From Williamsia deligens (GTDB lineage Bacteria; Actinomycetota; Actinomycetes; Mycobacteriales; Mycobacteriaceae), in NCBI RefSeq assembly GCF_024171765.1, contig NZ_JAMTCI010000005.1:62001-126000 (forward strand): a stretch of 64,000 nt of DNA, written 5' to 3'. Below, piece after piece: positions 34,266 to 42,244 of this stretch. Within the stretch, counting starts at the first letter, position 1. Each line of letters opens with the position of its first letter. The translations under genes were made by a program, and so were the position numbers. The notes beneath the pieces were generated by a model. The model did no database searches. It saw only the letters and a program-made list of their open reading frames with translations, and was not told where the DNA came from.

Positions 34266-34853
34266 GGTCCTCGACCGGACGAGCAGACGTCGGCGGACCG
34301 CCCAGATGGGGAACGCCCGGCCGCGCCGCAGGATGCGCAACATCCGGTAGCGGTCGTAGAGCGTCACGATCAGCGAGATGAGCAGCAGGAAGAACAGCGA
34401 CGGGATCGGTTGCACCGCCGGGCCGCCCGGTGTCGGCAGGAGGGTCAGCACCACCACGACGCCGGCGTTGATCGCCGCGACGGCGATGAACTGGGACACC
34501 GTGGAGGTCCACTCCACGCCACGCCCGGCGATGTGGTGGCTCACCACCGAGTTCGCGACGACGAGGATCGCCACGGTCACGATGATCTGGGTCGTGGACG
34601 CCCGGACCCCGGGCAGGATCCGCGAGAAGATCAGGAGCAGCATCGAGACCAGCACGATCTTCTCGACCAGCGGACCGCGCAGGAACGCGCTCTGGGTCGC
34701 CCGGACGCCCGCGGGCACCTGTTCCACGTCACCGCCGCGCGTCCGCGCCGCGACGTCGAACCCGAACGGCCAGTCCCCGGCGGGCAAGCGCCTGCCACCG
34801 AACCGGATCGCGACGGCCAGCGCGGCGACGACGAGTGCCGCCACCGGGATCAC
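34248..34853 (-). pseudogene. C-terminal part of a membrane protein cut by an in-frame TAG
   Basis: 201 codons from GTG 34853, in the same frame as the upstream 181-codon gene and separated from it only by TAG (34881-34883) plus nine sense codons. The sequence between reads TTAVAGRPW, running straight into the membrane helix VIPVAALVVAALAVAIRFGG, so the GTG is in mid-structure. About four hydrophobic segments follow, then a basic tail. I infer one original gene of about 392 codons. It could also be a genuine second gene using the GTG. The function is unknown. Confidence 0.6.
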
Positions 34854-34880
34854 CCACGGTCGTCCGGCGACGGCGGTGGT

Positions 34881-35426
34881 CTAGCTGTCGTCGATGTCCG
34901 CGCCGAGGATCGTCGTCTTCACCTCGTCGGTGACGTCGAGTTCGGCGACGTGCAGCCACCACTCCTGGGGCAGCTTGACGACCACCCAGATGCCGACGGC
35001 CATCGCCAGCAGCGTGCGGTGGCCCAGGCGGGTGGGAGCCCACCGACACCGGATCAGTTCGTAGGCGATGAAGAAGTACTCGAAGGTGTTGGGGAACACC
35101 AACAACAGCCATCGCGACGAGCTGTACTCGAACGCGACGACCCCGACGAGGCGGTAGTAGAACAGGAATCGCGCGATGCCGAACGCTGCCGGGTCCGACC
35201 AGTTCTGCAGCGTCGAGAGATACGCGATGGCCAGGTAGTAGACGTCGAGCGCCTTGTCGTAGGACTGGTACCCGGAGATGTCGAGACCCGGGACCTGTTG
35301 GAAGACGGTCTGATCGATCGCGTCGAGCACCAGCGCGGCGACGATGGCGGGGACCGGGAAGCGGGGGATGAGCAACGGCACGAGAAGCCGTCCCGCCACC
35401 ACCAGCAGCACGACAGCGGTCCCCAT
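34881..35426 (-). CDS. Unknown multi-pass membrane protein (N-terminal part before the amber codon)
   Basis: 181 residues. A hydrophobic start (AVVLLVVAGRLLVPLLIPRFPVPAIVAALVLDAID), FYYRLVGVVAFEYSS, LLLVFPNTFEYFFIAYELIRCRW, and AMAVGIWVVVKLPQEWWLHVAELDVTDEV. I do not recognise a functional family; it looks like an integral membrane protein of unknown role common in related actinobacteria. ATG 35426 is preceded by GGAAGGGG. It ends at TAG 34881-34883; see the following in-frame segment. Confidence 0.7.
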   Translation of the reverse strand: MGTAVVLLVVAGRLLVPLLIPRFPVPAIVAALVLDAIDQTVFQQVPGLDISGYQSYDKALDVYYLAIAYLSTLQNWSDPAAFGIARFLFYYRLVGVVAFEYSSSRWLLLVFPNTFEYFFIAYELIRCRWAPTRLGHRTLLAMAVGIWVVVKLPQEWWLHVAELDVTDEVKTTILGADIDDS

Positions 35427-35490
35427 CGCCTGCCCCTTCCCCGGCGTCACACCGGGTCGGCCCGGCAGCCGACGATAGCAACGGGCCCGC

Positions 35491-36366
35491 TCAGGTCCCG
35501 TCTGCGGCGGGGAGGAGGCGGTCCAGCAGGGCGCGGGTCGCCGGGGCGGGATCGTCGCGCCACACGATCCCCAGACTCGACCGGGCGCGCGGGTCGTCGA
35601 TGCGGATGTCGACCACCCCGCCTGCGCCGCGTCCGGTGGTCTGCGAGAGCACTGCGACACCGAGGCCGCGCGCAGCGAGGGCCAGTGCGGTCGCCGGGGT
35701 GGCGACCTCCCACCGAGGCCGTCGGCCTGCCGCACCGGCGAGGACTGCATCGAGCGCGGCGCGGGCGCCGGTGCCCTCGGGCTGCGAGATCACGTCGGCG
35801 TCGGCGAGGTCGTCGGGACCGACGGCATCCCGGGTCGCCCAGGGATGGTCCGGGGTCACCCACGCGGCGAGCCCGTCGTCGACGACGGTCACGAAGCGCA
35901 GACCGTCAGGGCCGTCGCCCGTCCAGGCGGCCACCGCGACGTCGATCTCCCCTGCGCGCACGCGATCCACGAGCGGCGCGGCGGCATCTTCGATCACCGA
36001 GATGTCGAGTCCGGGATGGGCGGCGTGCAGCGCGGCGAGCGCGTCGAACACCGGTGGCCATCCGAGCCCACCCACCGTGCCCACGCGCAGCCGGCCCGCG
36101 ACGACGCCACGGATCGCCGACGCCGTGTCACGGACCGAGTCCACCGCCGCCACCGCTGCGCGGATCACCGGGATCAGGTGCTCGCCGGCTGCGGTCGGCC
36201 TGACGCGGCGGGTCGTGCGATCGAGCAGGGCCACGCCGAGTTCGCGTTCGAGCTTCGCGATCTGCGCGCTGACACCGGACTGACTCACCCGTACCGACTC
36301 GGCTGCCGCCGTGAACGACCCCTCGTCGACGACGGCGACCACGTAGCGCAGCTGGTGCAGCTCCAT
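35491..36366 (-). CDS. LysR-family transcriptional regulator
   Basis: 291 residues. N-terminal winged helix (MELHQLRYVVAVVDEGSFTAAAESVRVSQSGVSAQIAKLERELG), linker helix, then a periplasmic-binding-type effector domain (VAGRLRVGTVGGLGWP onward). ATG 36366 has TAGCAT 8 bases upstream. It is divergent from a small SnoaL-like gene, with overlapping palindromes between them. The effector is unknown; the target is probably the SnoaL gene and itself. Confidence 0.92.
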   Translation of the reverse strand: MELHQLRYVVAVVDEGSFTAAAESVRVSQSGVSAQIAKLERELGVALLDRTTRRVRPTAAGEHLIPVIRAAVAAVDSVRDTASAIRGVVAGRLRVGTVGGLGWPPVFDALAALHAAHPGLDISVIEDAAAPLVDRVRAGEIDVAVAAWTGDGPDGLRFVTVVDDGLAAWVTPDHPWATRDAVGPDDLADADVISQPEGTGARAALDAVLAGAAGRRPRWEVATPATALALAARGLGVAVLSQTTGRGAGGVVDIRIDDPRARSSLGIVWRDDPAPATRALLDRLLPAADGT

Positions 36367-36373
36367 GACTGAC

Positions 36374-36394
36374 GATGCTAAATGGCATCGCCAT
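36374..36394. promoter_or_regulatory. Overlapping palindromes between lysR and the SnoaL-like gene
   Basis: GATGC (36374-36378) / GCATC (36385-36389), and ATGGC (36382-36386) / GCCAT (36390-36394), cover the minus-strand -10 of lysR (TAGCAT, 36375-36380). This is the expected place for LysR autoregulation. Confidence 0.5.
36375..36380 (-). promoter_or_regulatory. -10-like TAGCAT, leaderless lysR
   Basis: Minus-strand TAGCAT, 8-base spacer, ATG 36366; buried in the palindromes above. Confidence 0.4.
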
Positions 36395-36436
36395 CAGCTG
36401 TTGGACAGATGACCCGGGGTCGGCGACGCTCGGAAC

Positions 36437-36787
36437 ATGACCACGGACGACACACGACGAGCGGTGACCACCTACTTCGACGCATGGAGGGACCGGGACT
36501 TCGACCGACTACGCACCGTGCTCGCCGACGACGTCGACTTCGTCGGCGTCATGGGCACAGCGCACGGGGCGGACGAGTGCATCGCCGGACTCCGGGGGAT
36601 GGCGGAGTCGATCATGACCGATCTGACGCTGCACACCCGGGTGGTCGAGGGCGACGACGCGATCACCTGGTTCGACCTCCACACCGCCTCCGCTCCGCCG
36701 ATCCCGACAGCGAACTGGAGCCACGTCGAGTCCGGCCTCATCACCCGGATCCGGGTCACCTTCGACCCGCGGCCGCTGGGTCTCTGA
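36437..36787 (+). CDS. SnoaL-like / NTF2-fold protein
   Basis: 116 residues with a cone-shaped NTF2-like fold: TRRAVTTYFDAWRDRDFDRLRTVLADDVDFVGVMGTAHGADECIAGLRGM, then strands with VEGDDAITWFDLHTA and GLITRIRVTFDPRPLG. Such proteins range from polyketide cyclases to small-molecule binders; no catalytic residues can be assigned. ATG 36437. Divergent partner of the LysR gene, which probably controls it. Confidence 0.82.
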   Translation: MTTDDTRRAVTTYFDAWRDRDFDRLRTVLADDVDFVGVMGTAHGADECIAGLRGMAESIMTDLTLHTRVVEGDDAITWFDLHTASAPPIPTANWSHVESGLITRIRVTFDPRPLGL

Positions 36788-36884
36788 ACAGCTCCGGCGC
36801 AAGTGCCTGTGGATCCGAGTCCGTTTGTGCACAGGTATCTTTCGTCCACGAGAGTTGTCGGAGGCTTCATGTACACATGTCCGT

Positions 36885-38189
36885 ATGGAGACCACCCGCA
36901 CCGTCGACGCCCGTGAGGCGTTGCGCGATGTGATGGCTGCGCTCGCCGGTCTGCCGAGCGCTGGGGATGAGGCGGAAGCGATCGACCTGATCTCGCTCGC
37001 CGAGTCAGTGAAGGCCACATGCGCTGCGGTGCAGGCGGATCAGACGCTGCGGCTGCAGGAGCTGCGATCTGACGCTGAGGCGGAGCGGGGTGTGCCGGTC
37101 GAGCGGCGGTGTCGGGGGTTGTCGGCGGAGGTGGCTCTTGCGCGGCGGGTGACGGGTAGCGCCGGTGGCCGGTATCTGGGGTTCGCCCGCGCGATGGGCG
37201 AGATGCCGAACACCTTCGCGCGGCTGCGGGAGGGAGTGTTGTCGGAATGGCGTGCGACGATCCTGGTCCGCGAGACCGCCTACCTGCAGGTCGAGGACCG
37301 GCGCGTGATCGACCACGCCCTGTGTGCAGACGCCGCGACGCTCGACGGTGTCGGTGACCGGGCGCTCGAGGCGCTGGCCAAGCAGATCGCCTATCAGCGT
37401 GATCCGCAGGCTGTGGTCGACCGCAACGCCGCCGCCCCCAAGGACCGCCGGGTGTCGATGCGTCCGAAACCCGACGCCATGGTGCAACTGTCGGCGCTGC
37501 TCCCGATGACCGCAGGCATCGCCGCCTACGCCGCGCTCAAGCAGCACGCCGACGGCCTCGTCGGAGACGGCGACCGCACCCACGCCCAGGTCATGGCCGA
37601 CACGCTCCTCGAACGCCTCACCGGCAAAGCCAGGGCTGAGGATGTGGCCGTCGCAGTCGATGTCGTCGTGTCGGCGGACGTACTCGTCGGCGGCACCGAC
37701 GCCGCTGCGGAGGTCGCGGGCTACGGACCCGTGCCTGCTGACACCGCCCGCGGCATCATCGCCGACGCGCTCGATGCAGACGCGCTCGTCACCCTGCGGC
37801 GACTGTTCGCCACCCCCGAAGGCGCCCTGGTGGCCATGGAATCCCGCGCCCGGATCTTCCCCAACGGTCTGCGCCGGTTCATCACCCGCCGCGACATCTC
37901 CTGCCGGATCCCGTACTGCGACGCCCCGATCGCCGAAATCGACCACGCCCACCCCCACCACGACGGCGGACCCACCGACAGCCTTAATGGCCTGGGCGAG
38001 TGCCGGACCCACAACAGGCAGAAAGAGAACCCCGGCTGGCAGGTCACCACGTCGATCGACGACGACGGCACCCACGAAGCGCTGATCCGCACACCCACCG
38101 GCCACGAACACCGGTCCCGTGCACCCGCGATGCCGCGGGATGACAACACGAACCAGGTTCGGCGAGATATGGACCGGCCTGCTGCGTGA
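36885..38189 (+). CDS. 13E12-repeat-family protein with intact HNH domain (DUF222)
   Basis: 434 residues: N-terminal DUF222 (about 10-290) and a C-terminal HNH nuclease fold with SCRIPYCDAPIAEIDHAHPHHDGGPTDSLNGLGECRTHNRQKENPGW, containing Cys pairs, the DH and the final HN. Multicopy family in mycobacteria and relatives; its biological role is unresolved, and in M. tuberculosis copies are linked to phage-like integration sites. Start uncertain: ATG 36885 is used, but GGAGG at 36860-36864 is about 20 bases away and fits an out-of-frame ATG at 36869. No repeats or att site were seen around it. Confidence 0.85.
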   Translation: METTRTVDAREALRDVMAALAGLPSAGDEAEAIDLISLAESVKATCAAVQADQTLRLQELRSDAEAERGVPVERRCRGLSAEVALARRVTGSAGGRYLGFARAMGEMPNTFARLREGVLSEWRATILVRETAYLQVEDRRVIDHALCADAATLDGVGDRALEALAKQIAYQRDPQAVVDRNAAAPKDRRVSMRPKPDAMVQLSALLPMTAGIAAYAALKQHADGLVGDGDRTHAQVMADTLLERLTGKARAEDVAVAVDVVVSADVLVGGTDAAAEVAGYGPVPADTARGIIADALDADALVTLRRLFATPEGALVAMESRARIFPNGLRRFITRRDISCRIPYCDAPIAEIDHAHPHHDGGPTDSLNGLGECRTHNRQKENPGWQVTTSIDDDGTHEALIRTPTGHEHRSRAPAMPRDDNTNQVRRDMDRPAA

Positions 38190-38358
38190 GCCGAGTGGTG
38201 CGTGCGACGTCGTGAACTCCCGCACCTAGGTCTGCGCGCACCGGGTGATGCGTCAAAGTCGCCATTGTGTAGGCGGTTTACGGTCAAGCGGCCACCACTT
38301 GTTGGTCGTGGCATCCTGCACAACCGCATGAGACATGGAACCACTGTGTGGGCCCAAG

Positions 38359-38808
38359 TCAGTGCTGCTGGGGTGCCCACCCGAGCGCCGCCGCTTGCTG
38401 CCGCGCACCACGGATGGCGCTGCGGTTGCCGGCGATCGCGATCCAGTTGAACAGGATCACCGATGCGATGCTCCACCAGCCGACGGCCAGGCAGTGGTTC
38501 TGGGCACGGCGGTAGGCCGCCTCGCACTCCTCGAGGGTGCCCACCACCGTGTAGCGGCGTTGTGACCAGAGGATGAGCGCACCGGTGTGCTCGGTGAGAC
38601 GCACCTGGAACCGGGGCGGCCACTGGTGCTGGGGCTGCTGCAGGAACCACTGCTGTTGCGGCGGGGCCTGCTGGGGATACGGCTGACCACTCCACTGCTG
38701 CGGCGGTCCGTATTGCGGAGGCCCGTACTGCGGCGGCGGCCCGTACTGCTGCCCGTTCGGCTGCGAAGGCGGTCCGTATCGCGGTGGTTGATTCCAGGGC
38801 TCTGTCAC
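38359..38808 (-). CDS. Pro/Gln/Tyr-rich protein with one membrane helix
   Basis: 149 residues, unknown family. The first 60 residues are low complexity with YGPPPQ, YGPPQ and QQQW runs. A compact part follows (RFQVRLTEHTGALILWSQRRYTVVGTLEECEAAYRRAQNHCL) and a C-terminal hydrophobic helix (VGWWSIASVILFNWIAIAG). GTG 38808 is chosen for GGAGGAG 6 bases upstream; the open frame beyond is out of character. The 169 bases between its stop and the 13E12 gene show only a weak hairpin (38291-38312). Confidence 0.72.
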   Translation of the reverse strand: MTEPWNQPPRYGPPSQPNGQQYGPPPQYGPPQYGPPQQWSGQPYPQQAPPQQQWFLQQPQHQWPPRFQVRLTEHTGALILWSQRRYTVVGTLEECEAAYRRAQNHCLAVGWWSIASVILFNWIAIAGNRSAIRGARQQAAALGWAPQQH

Positions 38809-38885
38809 CGAACTCCTCCCGAGGACCCGTACACCTGCGCGGAGACGGTAGCCCATGGCCTCCGACACCACCTCGACGGCCTCGA

Positions 38886-39809
38886 TCAGGCGGAACCGTC
38901 CAGCCGCGCGCGTAGGAATGCACCGAGGTGATCGACAGCCTCGGCGGCCTCGGCCAGCATGCTCGCCTGCAGGTGCCCGACGTGCCAGAGGCGCGGGAAC
39001 TCGCGCACGTCCACGTCCACACCGGACGCGCGGGCCTTCTCGACGAAAGTCGTCGCCTGCGGGTAGAGGGCCTCCCGGACCCCGATGTGGACGACGGTCG
39101 GTGGCAACCCCGCCAGGTCTCCGTTCATCGGCGCGTACGCCGGGTCGGTCGGATCGCCGCCGGCGAGATAGGCGGCGGCACACGCTCGTGACCATGGGTG
39201 GTTGACGATGACGTCGGTCGCGTGGCCGGACACCCCGGTGTCGATCGCGGGATCCATCCAGGGCGCGATCAGACCGAGGGCTGCCGGTGTGAGGTCGTGC
39301 TCGTCGATCAGGCGTCGAGTGACGGCCACCGACAACCCGCCGCCGGCGGAGTCCCCGGCGATGGCGACACTCTCGGGCGAGAAACCGTGCGGTCCGACGA
39401 GATCGAGAAAGGCCGCGACGCCGTCCTCAACTGCCGCGGGGAACGGGTCCTCCGGTGCGAGGCGGTAGTCGGGGGCGTACACCGTCGCGTCGGTGACCGC
39501 GGCGAGAGGAGCGGTCAGACGGCGATGCGACCGGGGCGACCCCATCACATAACCGCCGCCGTGGAGATACAGCACCGCGGTGGGGTTCTCGGTCGCGCCG
39601 ACGGTCACCCGCTCCGTGGGCCGACCTCCGAGCGTGATGTCGCGGACCACGGTGTCGGTCGGCAGAGGGACGACGTCGAGCGCATGGTCGGCGATGGCGC
39701 GCTGCCAGGCGACGGGCATCCGATGGTGCAGCATCGCCGCGTACAACACGCGGGTCAGCGGCTCCACGAACCCGATCGGCAACGACAGCCCCGACGGGGC
39801 GGCGCTCAC
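38886..39809 (-). CDS. Alpha/beta hydrolase, HSL/LipR-type
   Basis: 307 residues of the hormone-sensitive-lipase family. Oxyanion motif YLHGGGYVMG (HGGG at 83-86), nucleophile elbow GDSAGGG with Ser154, DYRLAPEDPFPA, and a late His in PRLWHVGHL. Carboxylesterase or lipase activity is expected. GTG 39809 overlaps the SDR stop (GTGA). With the SDR and monooxygenase it forms a three-gene operon like mymA-lipR-sadH of M. tuberculosis. Confidence 0.92.
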   Translation of the reverse strand: MSAAPSGLSLPIGFVEPLTRVLYAAMLHHRMPVAWQRAIADHALDVVPLPTDTVVRDITLGGRPTERVTVGATENPTAVLYLHGGGYVMGSPRSHRRLTAPLAAVTDATVYAPDYRLAPEDPFPAAVEDGVAAFLDLVGPHGFSPESVAIAGDSAGGGLSVAVTRRLIDEHDLTPAALGLIAPWMDPAIDTGVSGHATDVIVNHPWSRACAAAYLAGGDPTDPAYAPMNGDLAGLPPTVVHIGVREALYPQATTFVEKARASGVDVDVREFPRLWHVGHLQASMLAEAAEAVDHLGAFLRARLDGSA

Positions 39810-40636
39810 CGGCGCGGCTGCAGCGTCGCGCCGGCCGCCTTGGCGACCACGGGCATGTACGCCGAGCCGAGCACCCGTACCAGCTTGTCCAGGAACTTCG
39901 CGTCGGCGCCGACGAGGATGCGCGCCTTGTTCTTCTCGACACCGGCGATGATCACCGACGCGGCCTTGGGCGAACTCATCCGGGCGAGCTTCTTGTCGAA
40001 CAACGCGGCGAACTGCGCGGCGTCGGACCCCTCGTTGACGGTGGCGTTCCGGGCGATGGCCGTCTTGATGCCGCCCGGGTGGACACACGACACCGACACG
40101 GGGTGACCCGCGAGCCGCATCTCCTGGATGAGGGACTCGGTGAACCCGCGCACCGCGAACTTCGCGGCGTTGTAGGCACTCTGGCCCGGGGTCGACATCA
40201 GACCGAACAACGACGAGGTGTTCACGACGTGGCCGTCGCCGGAGGCGATCAGGTGCGGCAGGAACGCCTTCGTCCCGTTGACGACGCCCCAGTAGTCGAC
40301 GTCCATGACCCGCTCGTAGGTCTTGAAGTCCGTCAACTCGACCTCGCCGTGGTGCGCGATCCCGGCGTTGTTGAAGATCGCGTTGACCTTGCCGAAGTGT
40401 GCCGCGACGGTCTCCGCGTACTCCAGGACCGCCTCACGCTCGGCGACGTTGAGCAGCTGGCTGTGCACATCGGCGCCCTTGGCCTCGAGCATCGCCGCCG
40501 TCTCCTCGAGCCCGGTGGGGTTCATGTCGGAGATGGCCAGGCGCGCACCCTTGTCGGCCAGTTGCAGTGCCAGGTCGCGTCCCATGCCGCTGGCGGCGCC
40601 GGTGACGACGACGACCTTGCCGGAGAAGTTCTTCAT
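39806..40636 (-). CDS. Short-chain dehydrogenase/reductase (SadH-like)
   Basis: 276-residue classical SDR. NAD(P)-binding TGAASGMG (12-19), NNAG (89-92), catalytic Ser near 141-142, Tyr155 and Lys159 in SAYNAAK, and CVHPGGIKTAIARN. Substrates are probably alcohol/ketone pairs feeding or following the monooxygenase. ATG 40636 with GGAGGACC upstream; 18 bases after the monooxygenase stop. Confidence 0.93.
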   Translation of the reverse strand: MKNFSGKVVVVTGAASGMGRDLALQLADKGARLAISDMNPTGLEETAAMLEAKGADVHSQLLNVAEREAVLEYAETVAAHFGKVNAIFNNAGIAHHGEVELTDFKTYERVMDVDYWGVVNGTKAFLPHLIASGDGHVVNTSSLFGLMSTPGQSAYNAAKFAVRGFTESLIQEMRLAGHPVSVSCVHPGGIKTAIARNATVNEGSDAAQFAALFDKKLARMSSPKAASVIIAGVEKNKARILVGADAKFLDKLVRVLGSAYMPVVAKAAGATLQPRR

Positions 40637-40654
40637 CGGATGTGGTCCTCCGTG

Positions 40655-42175
40655 TCAGGCGTTCGTGGACGCGGGTTGCGGCGCCGACGACCGGTCGGTG
40701 CCGGCGCGGTGCGTCTCGTAGGCGTCCAGGTCGAACTGCTTGGTCGCCTTACGGTAGTTGAAGGTGAAGCCGGGCCACAGGGTCGTGATGTTGCCGAAGC
40801 TGTCCTTGTACCAGCTCGAGCACCCGCCGTTCTCCCAGACGCTCGTCTGCAGGGTCGACTGCACCTCGCGGTTGTACTCGCGCTGCACGTCGGCCCGCAC
40901 CTCGGTCCGCGTGATGTCGTTGCGGCGCACGGTCTTCAGCCAGTCCGCCAGGTAGTTCAGCTGCGACTCGATCATGAACACCATGGAGGTGTGGCCGAGG
41001 CCGGTGGCCGGCCCGATCATCAAAAACATGTTGGGGAACCCGTGCACGGTGGACCCCTTGTAGGCGGCCATGCCGTCGCGCGCCCACACCTGGGCGAGGC
41101 TCTCGCCCTCGCGTCCCACGATGTGCTCGAACCCCGGGGAGTCGGTCACGTGGAAGCCGGTGGCCACCACGATGGCGTCGATCTCGCGGGTCGTCCCGTC
41201 ACGGCTGACGATGCCGGTGGGGGTCACCTTCGCGATGCCGTCGGTGACGATGTCGACGTTGTCCTGCCCGAGCGCGGGGTAGTAGGTGTTCGAGAGCAGG
41301 ATGCGCTTGCAGCCCACCTTGAACTTCGGGGTGACCTTCTTGCGCTTCGCGGCGTCGGCGATGCCGCGACGGATGTTCGCGCGGCCGATCGCGTGCGCCG
41401 GGCGCAGGACGTCGGGGCGGTGGGTCAGGCCGTAGGACACGAGCTCGTGCCCGAGGTAGATGCCGGTGCGCGACAGACGCTGCGCGCCGGGGATGTTGTT
41501 GAAGATCCAGTGCTCCAGCTTGGTGTACTCGCGGTCCGCGCGGGGCAGGACCCAGGGAGCCGTGCGCTGGTAGACGTCCATGTGGGCGACCTTGCCGGCG
41601 AGTTCCGGGATGATCTGCACGGCGGACGCGCCGGTGCCGATGACAGCGACGCGCTTGCCGGTCAGATCGGTGTCGTGGTCCCACCGGGCCGAGTGGAAGA
41701 TGGCGCCGGTGAATCCCTCGATGCCCTCGATGTCGGGCAGTCGCGGCTCGCACAGCGGGCCGATCGCGCCGACGAGGATCTCCGCGCGGACCTCGCGCTT
41801 GCCCTCGGTGGCGTGATCGGTGCTGATGATCCAGCGACCCTGCGACTCGTCCCAGCGGGCGTCGGTCACCTCGGTGCGGAACCAGGTGTGGGCGTGCAGG
41901 TCGTACTTGTCGGCGACGCGGTTGATGTACGCGTGGATCTCGGCCTGCTTGGAGAACGAGCGTGACCAGTCCGGGTTCAGCTCGAAGGAGTACGAGTAGA
42001 GGTGCGAGGGGACGTCGCAGGCGGCACCGGGATAGGTGTTGTCGCGCCATGTGCCGCCGAAGTCCGAACCGCGATCGAGGACGAGAAAGTCGTCGAAACC
42101 GTTCTGGCTGAGGGTGATGGCCGCGCCCATGCCGGAGAATCCGGCGCCGACGACGGCGACCTTGACATCGTTCAT
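40655..42175 (-). CDS. Flavin monooxygenase, Baeyer-Villiger type (MymA-like)
   Basis: 506 residues. FAD dinucleotide fold VVGAGFSGMG (9-17), the BVMO fingerprint FTGAIFHSARWD (F155 to D166), an NADPH fold VAVIGTGASAVQIIPELAG, and VVATGFH near 330-340. It uses NADPH and O2 to oxidise ketones, aldehydes or other acceptors. First gene of the operon with the SDR and hydrolase. ATG 42175 with TACGAT 7 bases upstream. The TetR operator lies between it and the divergent regulator. Confidence 0.93.
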   Translation of the reverse strand: MNDVKVAVVGAGFSGMGAAITLSQNGFDDFLVLDRGSDFGGTWRDNTYPGAACDVPSHLYSYSFELNPDWSRSFSKQAEIHAYINRVADKYDLHAHTWFRTEVTDARWDESQGRWIISTDHATEGKREVRAEILVGAIGPLCEPRLPDIEGIEGFTGAIFHSARWDHDTDLTGKRVAVIGTGASAVQIIPELAGKVAHMDVYQRTAPWVLPRADREYTKLEHWIFNNIPGAQRLSRTGIYLGHELVSYGLTHRPDVLRPAHAIGRANIRRGIADAAKRKKVTPKFKVGCKRILLSNTYYPALGQDNVDIVTDGIAKVTPTGIVSRDGTTREIDAIVVATGFHVTDSPGFEHIVGREGESLAQVWARDGMAAYKGSTVHGFPNMFLMIGPATGLGHTSMVFMIESQLNYLADWLKTVRRNDITRTEVRADVQREYNREVQSTLQTSVWENGGCSSWYKDSFGNITTLWPGFTFNYRKATKQFDLDAYETHRAGTDRSSAPQPASTNA

Positions 42176-42182
42176 GGGTAAG

Positions 42183-42188
42183 ATCGTA
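42183..42188 (-). promoter_or_regulatory. -10-like TACGAT, leaderless monooxygenase operon
   Basis: Minus-strand TACGAT, 7-base spacer, ATG 42175. The TetR palindromes begin 6 bases upstream, where they would block polymerase. Confidence 0.5.
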
Positions 42189-42193
42189 CACAG

Positions 42194-42223
42194 TATTGAC
42201 GCCCGGTCAATAGACTATTGACC
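42194..42223. promoter_or_regulatory. TetR operator: perfect and overlapping palindromes
   Basis: GGTCAATAG (42205-42213), A, CTATTGACC (42215-42223) is a perfect 9-1-9 palindrome. Overlapping it, TATTGAC (42194-42200) and GTCAATA (42206-42212) make a second inverted pair, so three half-sites with core GTCAATA occur. It lies between both -10 boxes of the divergent genes. Confidence 0.75.
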
Positions 42224-42232
42224 ATCAGTCAG

Positions 42233-42238
42233 TATGAT
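42233..42238 (+). promoter_or_regulatory. -10-like TATGAT, leaderless tetR
   Basis: TATGAT, 6-base spacer, ATG 42245; the palindrome covers its -35 region, predicting autorepression. Confidence 0.5.
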
Positions 42239-42244
42239 GGGGTC

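Noticed and set aside
34410-36203. 597-codon plus-strand frame opposite the membrane gene and LysR
   Set aside because: Composition dominated by Arg/Gly/Asp, antisense to an unmistakable LysR gene.
36885-38189. Considered as a transposase or insertion element
   Set aside because: Domain order is DUF222-HNH of the 13E12 family; no terminal inverted repeats or target duplication were seen.
38291-38312. Weak inverted repeat in the gap after the 13E12 gene
   Set aside because: 7 of 8 pairs with a 6-base loop, AT-richer surroundings and far from either stop codon; too weak to call a terminator.
40079-41965. 628-codon plus-strand frame opposite the SDR and monooxygenase
   Set aside because: Antisense to genes with complete catalytic motifs; no homologous pattern in the frame itself.
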